From: Tritonibacter mobilis
GTDB lineage: Bacteria > Pseudomonadota > Alphaproteobacteria > Rhodobacterales > Rhodobacteraceae
Assembly (NCBI RefSeq): GCF_001681715.1
Contig: NZ_LNWY01000021.1
Coordinates: 1-64,000 of the forward strand
Direction of reading: 5' to 3'
DNA length: 64,000 bases
The position numbers and the translations under genes are program-made. A model generated the notes under the pieces. The model was not told where the DNA came from. It was given only the letters and a program-made list of their open reading frames with translations, and searched no databases. This document shows, one piece after another, positions 44,491 to 53,688 of this stretch (position 1 is its first letter; the number at the start of each line of letters is the position of its first letter).

Positions 44491-44500
44491 GAGCGGGATC

Positions 44501-44584
44501 GCGCCGCGTCAGCGGCGCGCCCGGCCCAACGGGCGATATCGCATTTCAATGCGAGGGAGACGGGCGGGAGTGCTCCCCCGCCCG
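44501..44584 (+). repeat. Dispersed intergenic repeat, family 2, copy E
   Basis: GCGCCGCGTCAGCGGCGC, GGCCCAACGGG, spacer, then the palindrome CGGGCGGGAGTGCTCCCCCG-CCCG. The same three blocks in the same order occur at 57189-57263. The last palindrome is well placed to terminate the acetyltransferase gene on the minus strand. Confidence 0.55.
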
Positions 44585-44595
44585 TTTGCGTGTTG

Positions 44596-45021
44596 TTAGC
44601 GTGAAAGATGCATCACGATTTCAGGTTGATCGAAGAAGGCGTTGAGCCGTTCTTCCCCGGCCTGAAAACCATAGGCCTTGTAGAAACCGCGTGCCCGGTG
44701 GTTGGCGGCAAAGACGCAGAGTTCCAGTTCCGCGCGGGTGTGCAGCGCGTGATCCAGCAGCGCGCGTCCGTACCCTTTGCCTTGATGCGAGGGCAGTACA
44801 AAAAGGCCGCCGACCTCATTGCCGAGCAGGGCGATAAAGCCTGCGGGCGTGTTATCTGCGTCAATCATCCAGGTTTCCGCGAGGTCGAGAAACTGGTCAC
44901 GGATCATGGCTTCGGCCTGTGCGACCAAGGCCGCGCTCAGGAAGGGATGCGCGATGGCACTGGCTTCACGCCAGATATGGAGAACCGCCGGTTTGTCCGA
45001 CGGAGAATAGGGTCTGATCAT
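44596..45021 (-). CDS. GNAT family N-acetyltransferase
   Basis: 141 residues, the single-domain GNAT size. The acetyl-CoA pyrophosphate-binding motif is GLFVLPSHQGKGYGRALLDH (Q/RxxGxG/A as QGKGYG), and the C-terminal CVFAANHRARGFYKAYGFQA is the usual GFYxxxGF end. The acceptor is unknown. It is monocistronic. A perfect 16-base palindrome lies just upstream of its start. Confidence 0.88.
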   Translation of the reverse strand: MIRPYSPSDKPAVLHIWREASAIAHPFLSAALVAQAEAMIRDQFLDLAETWMIDADNTPAGFIALLGNEVGGLFVLPSHQGKGYGRALLDHALHTRAELELCVFAANHRARGFYKAYGFQAGEERLNAFFDQPEIVMHLSR

Positions 45022-45237
45022 TGTCAGGGGTATCCCGTTTAGAGTCGCCTGCAGGCGACGAATTTGATGTTTGTATTGCGCAAGTCAAAAGCGGCAGCCG
45101 GATGGGTTGCCTTCGCATTTTTGGTTCTTGCGGTACTGGTGCCTTGGCACCGGCATCAACGGGACATCAAAACTCCTATGTCGGTGGCCTTTGATACCCT
45201 GCGCTTCGGGTCCATGCAACTATTCAGAACAGAAGGA

Positions 45238-45735
45238 TTATTCGCCCAAAAGTTCGCGCGGGACCACGAAATCAATCACCCGGCCACTGGTGGGTTGCAT
45301 TTCGGCCCAATGCGCAATGTCGAACTCCACGATCAGTGTAGCCCCTGTCGGGTAGTCGTCGAACCGCGAATGGGGCGGAGGGTGTTTCACGATCTCATGG
45401 GCAAATTCCATCAGGCCGGGGTTATGACCGAGCAAAAGCACCTGCGGCTGTGTTGCCTCGTGCAGCACATCATGGATGATTTCGGGCGTCGCGTGATAGA
45501 GCCGCTCCGTAAAACTTGCCGGTGCCGCAAGCTCCATCAGGTCATAGGTTTCACGGGTGCGTTGCGACGACGACGACAGAACTTGCATGGGCTGGACCTC
45601 TTGCTCGCGCACCCACGCGCCCAAGGCTGCGGCAGAGCGGCGGCCGCGTTTGTTTAAGGGGCGTGCGTGGTCACTGGGGGCGTCGGTGTTCCAGGCGGAT
45701 TTGGCATGGCGGGTCAGATACAGGGTGCAGGTCAT
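45238..45735 (-). CDS. SixA-like histidine phosphatase family protein
   Basis: 165 residues. The phosphohistidine motif is LYLTRHAKSAWN (RHAKS) near the N-terminus, with the second catalytic His in LLLGHNPGLMEFA. Length and the ARPLNKRGRRSAAAL stretch match SixA/PhoE-like small phosphatases, which remove phosphate from histidine or small metabolites. Its ATG overlaps the stop of the ferredoxin-like gene by 4 bases, so the two are co-translated. Confidence 0.88.
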   Translation of the reverse strand: MTCTLYLTRHAKSAWNTDAPSDHARPLNKRGRRSAAALGAWVREQEVQPMQVLSSSSQRTRETYDLMELAAPASFTERLYHATPEIIHDVLHEATQPQVLLLGHNPGLMEFAHEIVKHPPPHSRFDDYPTGATLIVEFDIAHWAEMQPTSGRVIDFVVPRELLGE

Positions 45736-46427
45736 GGGCGGTGAAAATATCTCATGTGGTGGGCAGTTTGCGCAGGCGGGCGCCCGGCACCGTCACTGAG
45801 CGGGCAGGCTCGGCGCGCGATACAGCCCGATGCCATGCACTCCGCCCCCTGTGCTGTGTCGAGGTGGTCATGACAGGCTGCCAGCTTATAGGGGCCTTCG
45901 TCAACCAACGCGTGTACGGGGCAGGCAGAGAGGCAAGGCCGCGTCGCGCAGGTCTTGCAGGGGGAGTGTTGGTATTTGGGTGGTGGGATCGTGAAAGTCT
46001 CGTCAAAGTGGAGTGCTCCGCGGTAGGAAATCAGCATGCCAACCTCATCATGCACCAGCATCTGCGACGGAGATGTGAAAGCGCGCCCGGAGGCCAGCGC
46101 CCAAGCGATAAATGGCGCGTAGGGTGGGCCATCAAAGGGGAATTTCACAGCTTGCGCTTGGTGCTTGCGAGCGATGGAACTGAGCACGCGCAGGGAATAG
46201 CGATCCACCGGATCGGGGGCTTGGTCGCGTCCCTCTGGTGCTGCGCGCAGGCGCTCCCAAAACGCCGGAGCGGTGCCGATCAGGATCAGCGTGCCGCTGT
46301 CGTATTCGGGGACGGGCACACGTCTAGGGTGAATGCCGCCGTAAATCATCAGACCATAGGGCGCGAGGGCCGCATCAAGTTGCCCATAGCGGTCATCGGT
46401 CAGTGCGTGAGGATCATTTGCGACCAT
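45732..46427 (-). CDS. Ferredoxin-like Fe-S protein
   Basis: 231 residues from ATG 46427; a TTG start at 46463 is possible. The C-terminal cysteine cluster CKTCATRPCLSACPVHAL, then CHDH and CMASGCIARRACPL supply enough cysteines for one or two [4Fe-4S] clusters, as in QueG/ferredoxin-like proteins of Rhodobacterales. The N-terminal 150 residues have no clear catalytic motif. It may transfer electrons to an unknown partner. It follows argB and overlaps the histidine phosphatase gene. Confidence 0.7.
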   Translation of the reverse strand: MVANDPHALTDDRYGQLDAALAPYGLMIYGGIHPRRVPVPEYDSGTLILIGTAPAFWERLRAAPEGRDQAPDPVDRYSLRVLSSIARKHQAQAVKFPFDGPPYAPFIAWALASGRAFTSPSQMLVHDEVGMLISYRGALHFDETFTIPPPKYQHSPCKTCATRPCLSACPVHALVDEGPYKLAACHDHLDTAQGAECMASGCIARRACPLSDGAGRPPAQTAHHMRYFHRP

Positions 46428-46497
46428 AGCTGCTAGCAAAACCCGAACCGGGCGTGCTGGCAAGTCGCGCGTGATGCGAGTTTAGTGATCTGTGCGA

Positions 46498-47358
46498 TCA
46501 GCTGCGGATCATCGAGCCTGCGCCGTGATCGGTGAACAGCTCCAGCAGCACTGCATTGGGCACGCGGCCATCGACGATGGTGCAAGCGCGTACGCCGCCG
46601 CGGACGGCTGTCAGCGCGGTCTCGGTCTTGGGGATCATACCACCTGCAATCACGCCTGCGGCGGTCATGGCCTCGACATCGGCGGCCTTGAGTTCGGTGA
46701 CCACAACGCCCTCGGCATTTTTGACACCCGCCACATCCGTCAGCAGCAAAAGCCGGTCGGCCTTGAGCGCGGCGGCGACGGCACCGGCGGCGGTGTCGCC
46801 GTTGATGTTGAACGTCTCGCCCGCGCGGCCCGCACCGATGGGGGCGATCACTGGAATGAACTCTTTTTCAAAGAGGTTCTTCAGCATGTCGGCGTTCACC
46901 TCTGAGGGGGTGCCAACAAAGCCAAGGGCCGGATCTGTCATCTCGCAGGTGATCAGGTTGGCGTCCTTGCCCGAGAGGCCAATCCCCTTGCCGCCTTGGG
47001 CGTTGATCGCCTGCACGATGCGTTTGTTGACCATGCCGGAGAGCACCATCTCCACCACTTCCATCGTGGCTGCATCGGTCACACGCTTGCCGTTCACGAA
47101 TTCGGATTTGATCTGCAATTTGTCGAGCAGCGAATTGATCATCGGCCCGCCGCCATGCACGATCACCGGGTTTACCCCCACCTGACGCAAGAGTACCACA
47201 TCACGGGCAAAGCTTTCCATGCCCTCGTCGCTGCCCATGGCGTGACCGCCGAGTTTGATCACCACGATGGCGTCGTCATAGCGCTGCAGGTAGGGCAGGG
47301 CGCTTGAGAGGGTTTCAGCAGTGGCAATCCAGTCGCGGTTCATGTCTCGGGTCTTCAT
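46498..47358 (-). CDS. argB: Acetylglutamate kinase
   Basis: 286 residues from ATG 47358 ([17 protein letters not shown]); a longer ORF upstream has no family match, and ATG 47343 is an alternative. Motifs are [14 protein letters not shown] (phosphate-binding Lys), [34 protein letters not shown] and [20 protein letters not shown]. It phosphorylates N-acetylglutamate, the second step of arginine synthesis, and belongs to the hexameric, arginine-sensitive type judged by its N-terminal extension. Confidence 0.96.
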   Translation of the reverse strand: MKTRDMNRDWIATAETLSSALPYLQRYDDAIVVIKLGGHAMGSDEGMESFARDVVLLRQVGVNPVIVHGGGPMINSLLDKLQIKSEFVNGKRVTDAATMEVVEMVLSGMVNKRIVQAINAQGGKGIGLSGKDANLITCEMTDPALGFVGTPSEVNADMLKNLFEKEFIPVIAPIGAGRAGETFNINGDTAAGAVAAALKADRLLLLTDVAGVKNAEGVVVTELKAADVEAMTAAGVIAGGMIPKTETALTAVRGGVRACTIVDGRVPNAVLLELFTDHGAGSMIRS

Positions 47359-47529
47359 CGCTGTCAGGTCCTGAGGCCCCGGCGCACCGGAGCGGGGTGT
47401 CACTGAGGTGTTACGCATTTCCGCAGCCCCTGCCAAGGATGATCTGGCCTGACAGCCACGCATCCCATTGCCGTTGCCGCGCCGAGTGCTACTGTTGCAG
47501 GCGCAGCATCACCCGCGAGAGGACATCCC

Positions 47530-48261
47530 ATGCGTCGTAAAACCCTGCTTTTGACCGGAGCCAGCCGGGGCATCGGTCATGCCACCGTGCGCCGGTTCAA
47601 TGCCGAGGGCTGGCGGGTGATTACCTGTTCGCGCCAGCCTTTCCCAAAGGAATGCCCTTGGGGCGGGGGCGAGGAAAACCACGTGCAGCTGGATCTGTCG
47701 GACCCCTCCGACACCATCAACGCGGTTGGCATCATTCAGGAACGGCTGGAGGATGGCAAGCTGGATGCGCTGGTGAACAACGCCGGGATCTCGCCCAAGG
47801 GACCGGAAGGGGAGCGGCTGAGCACGCTCAACACCGATCTGATGGACTGGGCCAAGGTGTTTCACGTCAATTTCTTTGCCTCGGTGGTGCTGGCGCGGGG
47901 CCTGCGGGAGGAACTGGCGGCCGCCAAGGGCGCGGTGGTCAATGTGACCTCGATTGCGGGCAGCCGGGTGCATCCTTTTGCGGGCGCGGCCTATGCGACC
48001 TCAAAGGCGGCGCTGGCGGCGCTGACGCGCGAGATGGCGCATGACTTCGGGCCGATGGGCGTGCGGGTCAATGCGATTGCGCCGGGCGAGGTGGAGACCT
48101 CGATCCTGAGCCCGGGCACCGACAAGATCGTGGAAAAACTGCCGCTGCGCAGATTGGGCCAGCCCTCTGAGGTGGCGGATGCGATCTATTTCCTGTGCTC
48201 CGAACAGAGCAGCTATATTTCCGGCACCGAGATCGAAGTGAACGGCGCGCAACACGTCTGA
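47530..48261 (+). CDS. Short-chain dehydrogenase/reductase (SDR)
   Basis: 243 residues behind a GAGAGGA site. The nucleotide-binding motif is LLTGASRGIGHATV, NNAGISPKGP is the structural NNAG, the catalytic Ser is in VNVTSIAGSR, and the Tyr-x-x-x-Lys is AAYATSKAAL. PG-type VNAIAPGEVETSI follows. It resembles FabG-like and sugar-alcohol dehydrogenases; the substrate is unknown. It diverges from argB and converges on the PepSY gene. Confidence 0.9.
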   Translation: MRRKTLLLTGASRGIGHATVRRFNAEGWRVITCSRQPFPKECPWGGGEENHVQLDLSDPSDTINAVGIIQERLEDGKLDALVNNAGISPKGPEGERLSTLNTDLMDWAKVFHVNFFASVVLARGLREELAAAKGAVVNVTSIAGSRVHPFAGAAYATSKAALAALTREMAHDFGPMGVRVNAIAPGEVETSILSPGTDKIVEKLPLRRLGQPSEVADAIYFLCSEQSSYISGTEIEVNGAQHV

Positions 48262-48274
48262 GCGGAGCGGGATT

Positions 48275-48302
48275 GGCCCGGCCTTGCGCGCAAAGCCGGG
48301 CC
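48275..48302. terminator. Hairpin between converging SDR and PepSY genes
   Basis: GGCCCGGC / GCCGGGCC with a 12-base loop in a 46-base gap. No T-run in either direction, so it is a weak bidirectional terminator at best. Confidence 0.35.
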
Positions 48303-48307
48303 GAGGG

Positions 48308-49720
48308 TCAGCTGACCACGCGCTTGAGGCGGGGCAGGTTCGACAGGATCAACACATCCAGTGCCAGCACCGCCAAGAGCGTCAGACCCACCAGCGGGAA
48401 GGCCAATGAGGCAAAGAGCCCGATCAGCACCGCGCCTTTCCAGAACGGCAGGTCCTGCGGCACCGGCGGCGCGGCAAGACGGCCTGCGCGCGAGGGGCGC
48501 CGTTTGAGCCACATCACCACGCCCGACACACAGACGAAGATCACCGAGAGGCAGAACACCGTGTTCAGCACGATGTTCCAAAGCCCCATGTCGCCCTCGT
48601 GAAAGGCAATGCCCACCGCCATGGACTTCCCGGCCAGTGAGTAGTCGGAGAATTTCACATCGGCGAGGATCTTGCCGGTGAACTGATCGACATGGACGGT
48701 GCGGTCGCACGTCGGGCAGGCGCTGTCGTTGCTCATACTGTCCTGATTGATCGTGTAGACGCCGGTGTCATTACCGGGAAACACAATGCGAAAACGCCCC
48801 TCGTAGCCCAGCGTGCGCGCCAGCGCGTAGATGCTGTCACCGGTCACAGCGCTGCCTTCGGGCAGGCCCGTGATCCCGGCGTCAGAGCCGGATTCGGGCA
48901 TCGGGGTCTGCTCCAGCGCCCAAGGCGTGTCCTTCATGGCGCCATGATTCATGTGGTCTGCGTGGGTGCTGTCCGAGAGCGGAACGGCCTCCCATTTCTG
49001 CGCCGGGAAGGTGGACCATGCCTGCACAAAACGCTCGCCCCAGATCCCGGCCCAGGACAGGCCGGACACCAGAAACACCACCAAAATGAGCGAGATATAG
49101 ACGCCGATCACCGCATGAAGGCTCTTCCATAGGGCGCGCCCCTTGGCGCGCAGGCGCGGCACAAAGGCAGAGGTCCAGTCGCCGCAGGGCCACCACAGAT
49201 AAAGCCCGGTCAGCACCAGAACGATGGCGAGACCTGCGGCGATCTCGATGAGGCGATCACCGGTGTCGCCGATCAGCAATGTGCCGTGAATGTCAGAGAG
49301 GAAGTCATACCAGCCCGCGCGGCGGTCCCATGTCTCCACAACCTCGGCGGTGTAGGGATCAACGGCGACCATGCGCATGCCGCCCTCGGTTGCGACGCGC
49401 ACTACCGCGGCGCGATCTGCGGCCTTGGGGCCGATCCATTCAACACGCGTGGCGCCGGGAATGGCGTCCACGGCCGCTTGGGTCTGGGCCTCGATGGGCT
49501 GCACCAATGCGCCGACGGGCACGGCAACATATTCACCATCGCGCCCGTCAAAGATCGAAATATACATCATCGCAAGGCCGGTGACGGCCAGCATGATGAG
49601 AAATGGAATGACGTAGAGGCCCGCATAGAAATGCCAGCGCCATGCGGCGAAATAGAATTTTTGCGACAGATTCGGGGTGGCGGGACGGCTATCCGCGCCA
49701 GCGGTTTGGCTGAGTGCCAT
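48308..49720 (-). CDS. PepSY domain-containing membrane protein
   Basis: 470 residues. KFYFAAWRWHFYAGLYVIPF is the typical first membrane segment of PepSY_TM proteins, with the membrane helices RLIEIAAGLAIVLVLTGLYL and VIGVYISLILVVFLVSGLSW. Periplasmic PepSY regions contain ATRVEWIGPKAADRAAVVRV. His-rich HADHMNHGAMKD and CPTCDRTVHVDQ may bind metal. Such proteins accompany siderophore or copper uptake systems and some act as ferric-siderophore reductases. The DUF2946-like gene 68 bases upstream fits a metal context. Confidence 0.85.
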   Translation of the reverse strand: MALSQTAGADSRPATPNLSQKFYFAAWRWHFYAGLYVIPFLIMLAVTGLAMMYISIFDGRDGEYVAVPVGALVQPIEAQTQAAVDAIPGATRVEWIGPKAADRAAVVRVATEGGMRMVAVDPYTAEVVETWDRRAGWYDFLSDIHGTLLIGDTGDRLIEIAAGLAIVLVLTGLYLWWPCGDWTSAFVPRLRAKGRALWKSLHAVIGVYISLILVVFLVSGLSWAGIWGERFVQAWSTFPAQKWEAVPLSDSTHADHMNHGAMKDTPWALEQTPMPESGSDAGITGLPEGSAVTGDSIYALARTLGYEGRFRIVFPGNDTGVYTINQDSMSNDSACPTCDRTVHVDQFTGKILADVKFSDYSLAGKSMAVGIAFHEGDMGLWNIVLNTVFCLSVIFVCVSGVVMWLKRRPSRAGRLAAPPVPQDLPFWKGAVLIGLFASLAFPLVGLTLLAVLALDVLILSNLPRLKRVVS

Positions 49721-49788
49721 TGTGGGAGTTCTCCATACCAGTAAAGCCGCGTCAAAGCGCGGTGCAATCAGGGTGATTTTGCGAAGGA

Positions 49789-50148
49789 TCAGGAGAGAGC
49801 GGGCGGGCCGCGGGCATCATAGCGCCAGTGAAACCCGGCGCTGTGATGGGTGAAAGGGGCGCGATACCACAGATCACGCTCCGGCCCCATCAGGGGCAGA
49901 GGCAGTTGCGTGGCCGTATGGGCCGCGAGCTGCGGCTGGGCGGCGAGGGGACAATTGCGGCTGGCGCTTTCGTCCTCTTCGTGTTCGCCGTGCGCGGGCG
50001 TTCCCTCATCGAGGTCGACCCAACGTTCCTCTGGGCCGTTGCCCGTACAAAGCACCAGCAGCACCTTGCCATCATGCGCCGTCACCGGCATCCAGCCCGC
50101 CGGGATCAACCCGGCGATCAGGATAGCCAGCAGGCCCAGATATGGCAT
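49789..50148 (-). CDS. DUF2946-like small exported protein
   Basis: 119 residues. An N-terminal membrane/signal segment LGLLAILIAGLIPAGWMPV, a cysteine (VLCTGNGPEER), an acidic-His middle (HGEHEEDE), then CPLAAQPQ and a C-terminal ARGPPAL. The PAGWMP, CP-A and RGPP features match DUF2946 proteins, often found by TonB-dependent receptors and PepSY proteins for metals. Its function is not known. It probably forms an operon with the PepSY gene. Confidence 0.65.
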   Translation of the reverse strand: MPYLGLLAILIAGLIPAGWMPVTAHDGKVLLVLCTGNGPEERWVDLDEGTPAHGEHEEDESASRNCPLAAQPQLAAHTATQLPLPLMGPERDLWYRAPFTHHSAGFHWRYDARGPPALS

Positions 50149-50164
50149 GAGGCGGCGCAGGGGC

Positions 50165-50815
50165 TTAGTCCAGATGCGCGATGATGGAGCGCAACGTGGC
50201 GATGCCGTCGCCTTTTTCCGACGAGGTCAGCACGATCTCGGGGTAGGCGGCGGGGTGTTTGGAGAGCGCGTCGCGCACCTGATCGAGGATCTTGGCGCGG
50301 TCTTTCTCCTTCACCTTGTCGGCCTTGGTCATCACCACCTGAAAGGTCACGGCGGCGCTGTCCAGCAGCTTCATGATCTCCTCGTCGACCTTTTTGACAC
50401 CGTGGCGGGTGTCGATCAGCACAAAGGCGCGACGCAGGGTCTGGCGACCGGAGAGATACTGTTTCAGCAGGCGCTGCCATTTCTCCACCACCGCCAGCGG
50501 CGCATTGGCGTAGCCATAGCCGGGCAGGTCAACGAGATAGAGCTCGGGCCCTTGGGTGAAGAAGTTGATCTCCTGCGTGCGCCCCGGCGTGTTTGAGGCG
50601 CGCGCCAGCCCCTTGGTGCCCGTGAGCGCGTTGATCAGCGAGGATTTCCCCACGTTGGAGCGCCCGGCAAAGCAGACCTCAATCCGATCTGCCGGGGGCA
50701 GGCCGGACATCGCCACCACACCCTTGAGGAATTCGGACTGGCCGGCAAAGAGCTTGCGCCCGGTTTCTGCGGCCACTGCTTCGGGACCTTCGGCGAGGGG
50801 GAAGGGAAGCTGCAT
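50165..50815 (-). CDS. engB: Ribosome biogenesis GTP-binding protein EngB/YihA/YsxC
   Basis: 216 residues from ATG 50815, preceded by AGAGG; the TGATG junction shares one base with the MOSC gene stop. G1 is FAGRSNVGKSSLINALTG, G3 is LVDLPGYGYA and G4 is VMTKADKV. The short TRAFAC GTPase EngB helps late 50S assembly. Placement downstream of yidC and the MOSC gene is common in Rhodobacterales. Confidence 0.95.
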   Translation of the reverse strand: MQLPFPLAEGPEAVAAETGRKLFAGQSEFLKGVVAMSGLPPADRIEVCFAGRSNVGKSSLINALTGTKGLARASNTPGRTQEINFFTQGPELYLVDLPGYGYANAPLAVVEKWQRLLKQYLSGRQTLRRAFVLIDTRHGVKKVDEEIMKLLDSAAVTFQVVMTKADKVKEKDRAKILDQVRDALSKHPAAYPEIVLTSSEKGDGIATLRSIIAHLD

Positions 50816-51552
50816 CACAGAACCTCTAGGCTGTCGGAGAGCGCGATGTCGCCACCGCTCAGAACTTTGGCGCGGATGCCAAAATCGGTGTGGCCCCAAT
50901 GCTCGCGCAGTGCCTTCAGCGTGTTGGCATCGCGTTCGCCGGTGTCGGGGTTGGTCTCGGTGGCGCGGCAGCGGGTGATGCGATCCACCACTTCCAGCCG
51001 GGTGGAGCCGATTTTCAGCTCCCGTCCCACCCAGTCGAATTCTTCAAAGGGGGCGGTGCCGTCGATCCAGAGATTGCCGCGAAAGCGGCGTGGGTCGAGG
51101 TCTTGTTCCAAGGCCTCACCCAGCGCCTTCAGCGAGGTCAGCGACAGGATCGAGACGGCAGAGAATTTCGCATCCGCCATGCCGCCCGTAGGGGCCTTGA
51201 TCAGGCTGTGGGGCTGGGGGCGCTCGGCCGGGTATATCGGCAACAACCAGTCCAGAAGCCGCGCACCATCGGTGGCCGGATCAAGGGTGATCTCGCCCTG
51301 TTTGGGATGGCGCAGAGTGATCTGATCGCCGCTGCACTCGGAGGTGATCGCCATCAGCTCGGGGCCGAAACAGCCACGGGCAAAGTTCCGGCAGGGCTGC
51401 CACGCGCCGGTATCCTCGGATGTGCCTGTCAGCACCGCCCAAGCCCGATCCAAAGGCATAGGCCCGCCTGTTTCCAAGCGGACCTCTGTCAGTGGTTCGG
51501 CCCCGATCCCCTTGATCGGGTGCCGCCACATTTGTTTGACAGTTGCTGTCAT
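50815..51552 (-). CDS. MOSC domain-containing protein
   Basis: 245 residues. An N-terminal MOSC-N-like beta domain (VKQMWRHPIKGIGAEPL) is followed by the MOSC core with RRFRGNLWIDG and the candidate sulfur-binding cysteine in RCRATETNPDTGERD. MOSC proteins, as in mARC and YiiM/YcbX, handle molybdenum cofactor-bound sulfur or N-reductive detoxification. It overlaps yidC by 4 bases and engB by one, so the three genes are translated together. Confidence 0.9.
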   Translation of the reverse strand: MTATVKQMWRHPIKGIGAEPLTEVRLETGGPMPLDRAWAVLTGTSEDTGAWQPCRNFARGCFGPELMAITSECSGDQITLRHPKQGEITLDPATDGARLLDWLLPIYPAERPQPHSLIKAPTGGMADAKFSAVSILSLTSLKALGEALEQDLDPRRFRGNLWIDGTAPFEEFDWVGRELKIGSTRLEVVDRITRCRATETNPDTGERDANTLKALREHWGHTDFGIRAKVLSGGDIALSDSLEVL

Positions 51553-53384
51553 TTCTTATCGGCCTTCTCGGCTTTTTCACCGCGTTTGAAGCTCGACTTG
51601 ATATTGCCGAACACATCCGGCGTGTAGCCGTGCGAACGCATGATCAGGTACTGCTGGGTAAAGGTGATCACGTTGTTGGTGATCCAGTAGACCACGAGGC
51701 CCGAGGCAAAACCACCCAACATGAACATGAAGACCCAAGGCATCCACGCGAAAATCATCTTCTGGGTCTCATCGGCGGGGGCCGGGTTCAGCTTCTGCTG
51801 CAGCCACATGGAGATACCGAGCAGGATTGGCAGGATGCCGATAAAGGCCAGCGCAAGGATCGAATCCGGCGCAGGCGCACCCCATGGCAGTAGGCCAAAG
51901 AGGTTATAGAGCGAGGTCGGATCGGGTGCGGAGAGGTCTTGGAACGGGCCAAAGAAGGCCGAATGGCGCAGTTCGAGCGTGACGAAGATCACCTTGTAGA
52001 GCGAGAAGAAGATCGGGATCTGGATCAGGATCGGCAGACAGCCCGCAGCCGGGTTTACCTTCTCGCGCTTATAAAGCTCCATCATCTCCTTTTGCATCTT
52101 CTGACGGTCATCGCCTGCGCGTTCACGCAGTTTTTCCATCTCGGGCTGCAGTTCCTTCATCCGCGCCATGGAGGCATAGGATTTATAGGCCAGCGGGAAG
52201 ACGAGGATTTTCAACAGGAAAGTGAGCGCGATGATCGCGACACCCATGTTGCCGATGGCGGCATTGAGCCAATGCAGCACGGCAAAGATCGGCTTGGTGA
52301 AGAAGAAGAACCAGCCCCAGTCGATCGAGTCGAGGAAACCTGCGATGCCGCCACGTTCGTATTCGCGGATGGTGGCCCATTCCTTGGCACCGGCAAAAAG
52401 CTGGGTGCTGGCCGAGGTGCTTTCGCCTGCGGCGAGGGTCACGGTCGGCAGGACAACGTCGGTTTGGTAGATGTCGCGGCGCTCGTCGTATTTTACGATA
52501 GAGCGGAATGCGTCGCCCGGTGCGGGGATCAGCGTCGACATCCAGTAGTGGCCCGTGAAACCGATCCAGCCGTTTTCAGTGACGGAAGTGATCTGAGAGC
52601 GCGAACCATCGCGCGGATCGGGGTCGAAATCGGTCATGTCGTCATAGTCGATCTCGGCCAGTTCCCCATCGGCCATGCCGACGACGCCTTCGTGCAGGAC
52701 GAAGAAATTCTCAAGATTTGCAGGCAGGCCGTGGCGGGCCAAGGTGCCGTAGGGCGCGAGCGCGACGCTTTCGCCAGAGGTATTGGTGACCGACTGGGTG
52801 ATCGAGAACATATAGTCCTCGTCGATGGCGATCTCGCGCGAGAAGGTCAGCCCCTTGCCGTTGTCCCACGTGAGGGTCACCGAGGTTTCGGGCGTCAGGG
52901 TTGCGCCATCTGCCGCTTGCCAGCGGGTGTTGGCAGTGGGGACGTCCTCAATCCCGAGGCCTGTGCCCGGCGCCCAGCCATAGAGCGCGTAATAGGCGTT
53001 GGCCTGACCGGCGGGGGACAGCAGCGTCACGATGGGCGAATCGTCGTCCAGCGTTTCGCGGTAATCCTTGAGGCGCAGATCGTCGATACGTCCACCTTTG
53101 AGCGAGATGGAGCCCTCAACCCGTGGCGTGTTGATCGCAAGGCGCGGGGCGTCCTCGGCTGCGTCAACCTCGGCGGTGGCGGCCGCGTCAGCCTCAGCGG
53201 TTGCTTCACCGGCGCTGGGCGCGGCCGCAGGGCCAGAGGTGTCGCCCGGTGTCGCGGTGGTTTCGGTGACTTGTGCCGCTGGCTGCGGGGCCTCTTCCGG
53301 GGGCGGGAAGAAGAAGTACCAGCCGAGGATCACTAGGAAACTCAGAGCGGTTGCGAGCAATAGATTCTTGTTCTGATCGTCCAT
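51549..53384 (-). CDS. yidC: Membrane protein insertase YidC
   Basis: 611 residues from ATG 53384 (MDDQNKNLLLATALSFLVIL), a canonical YidC start with GAGGTGG upstream. One N-terminal membrane helix, an Ala/Glu-rich linker, the large periplasmic beta-domain, then five C-terminal segments. The cytoplasmic hydrophilic loop PLAYKSYASMARMKELQPEM (with the conserved RMKELQP) and NPAAGCLPILIQIPIFFSLY (core GCLPILIQIPIFF) are diagnostic. It inserts inner-membrane proteins. MOSC and engB follow in the same operon. Confidence 0.97.
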   Translation of the reverse strand: MDDQNKNLLLATALSFLVILGWYFFFPPPEEAPQPAAQVTETTATPGDTSGPAAAPSAGEATAEADAAATAEVDAAEDAPRLAINTPRVEGSISLKGGRIDDLRLKDYRETLDDDSPIVTLLSPAGQANAYYALYGWAPGTGLGIEDVPTANTRWQAADGATLTPETSVTLTWDNGKGLTFSREIAIDEDYMFSITQSVTNTSGESVALAPYGTLARHGLPANLENFFVLHEGVVGMADGELAEIDYDDMTDFDPDPRDGSRSQITSVTENGWIGFTGHYWMSTLIPAPGDAFRSIVKYDERRDIYQTDVVLPTVTLAAGESTSASTQLFAGAKEWATIREYERGGIAGFLDSIDWGWFFFFTKPIFAVLHWLNAAIGNMGVAIIALTFLLKILVFPLAYKSYASMARMKELQPEMEKLRERAGDDRQKMQKEMMELYKREKVNPAAGCLPILIQIPIFFSLYKVIFVTLELRHSAFFGPFQDLSAPDPTSLYNLFGLLPWGAPAPDSILALAFIGILPILLGISMWLQQKLNPAPADETQKMIFAWMPWVFMFMLGGFASGLVVYWITNNVITFTQQYLIMRSHGYTPDVFGNIKSSFKRGEKAEKADKK

Positions 53385-53688
53385 CTGGACAGCCACCTCA
53401 TGCATGCAAAGTCAGGGTGTGGTTCAACAGAGGTCGGTCCAGAAGGTCAAGGGAAATCCGGGGATCGTAGTGCGCGCAGGGGGCGGAATCCCCAAAAACA
53501 TTGGCTTTGGTGCGGCAAGTCGTATCAGAGTGGATGCAGCCCGCCTGTCTCGTTGCATAAGAGGGGGGCGTCTCCGGACGTGTATTGCAGCCGCCGGGAT
53601 TCGCCGTTTTGGCCACGCCTAGATTGCCCCGCGATAGCTAGGCGACGGCGTGGTATCTGTCGTCAGTGAAACCTGTCAGTGAATTCTG
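53385..53688. other. Intergenic region upstream of yidC
   Basis: 304 bases. A TTGACC lies on the minus strand at about 53446-53451 without a convincing -10 box. No gene or clear terminator is seen; the gap separates yidC from the EAL protein gene, both read on the minus strand. Confidence 0.4.

Noticed and set aside
45064-45657. A plus-strand ORF with a signal-like N-terminus
   Set aside because: It runs antisense through the SixA-like gene for most of its length and lacks a good start site.
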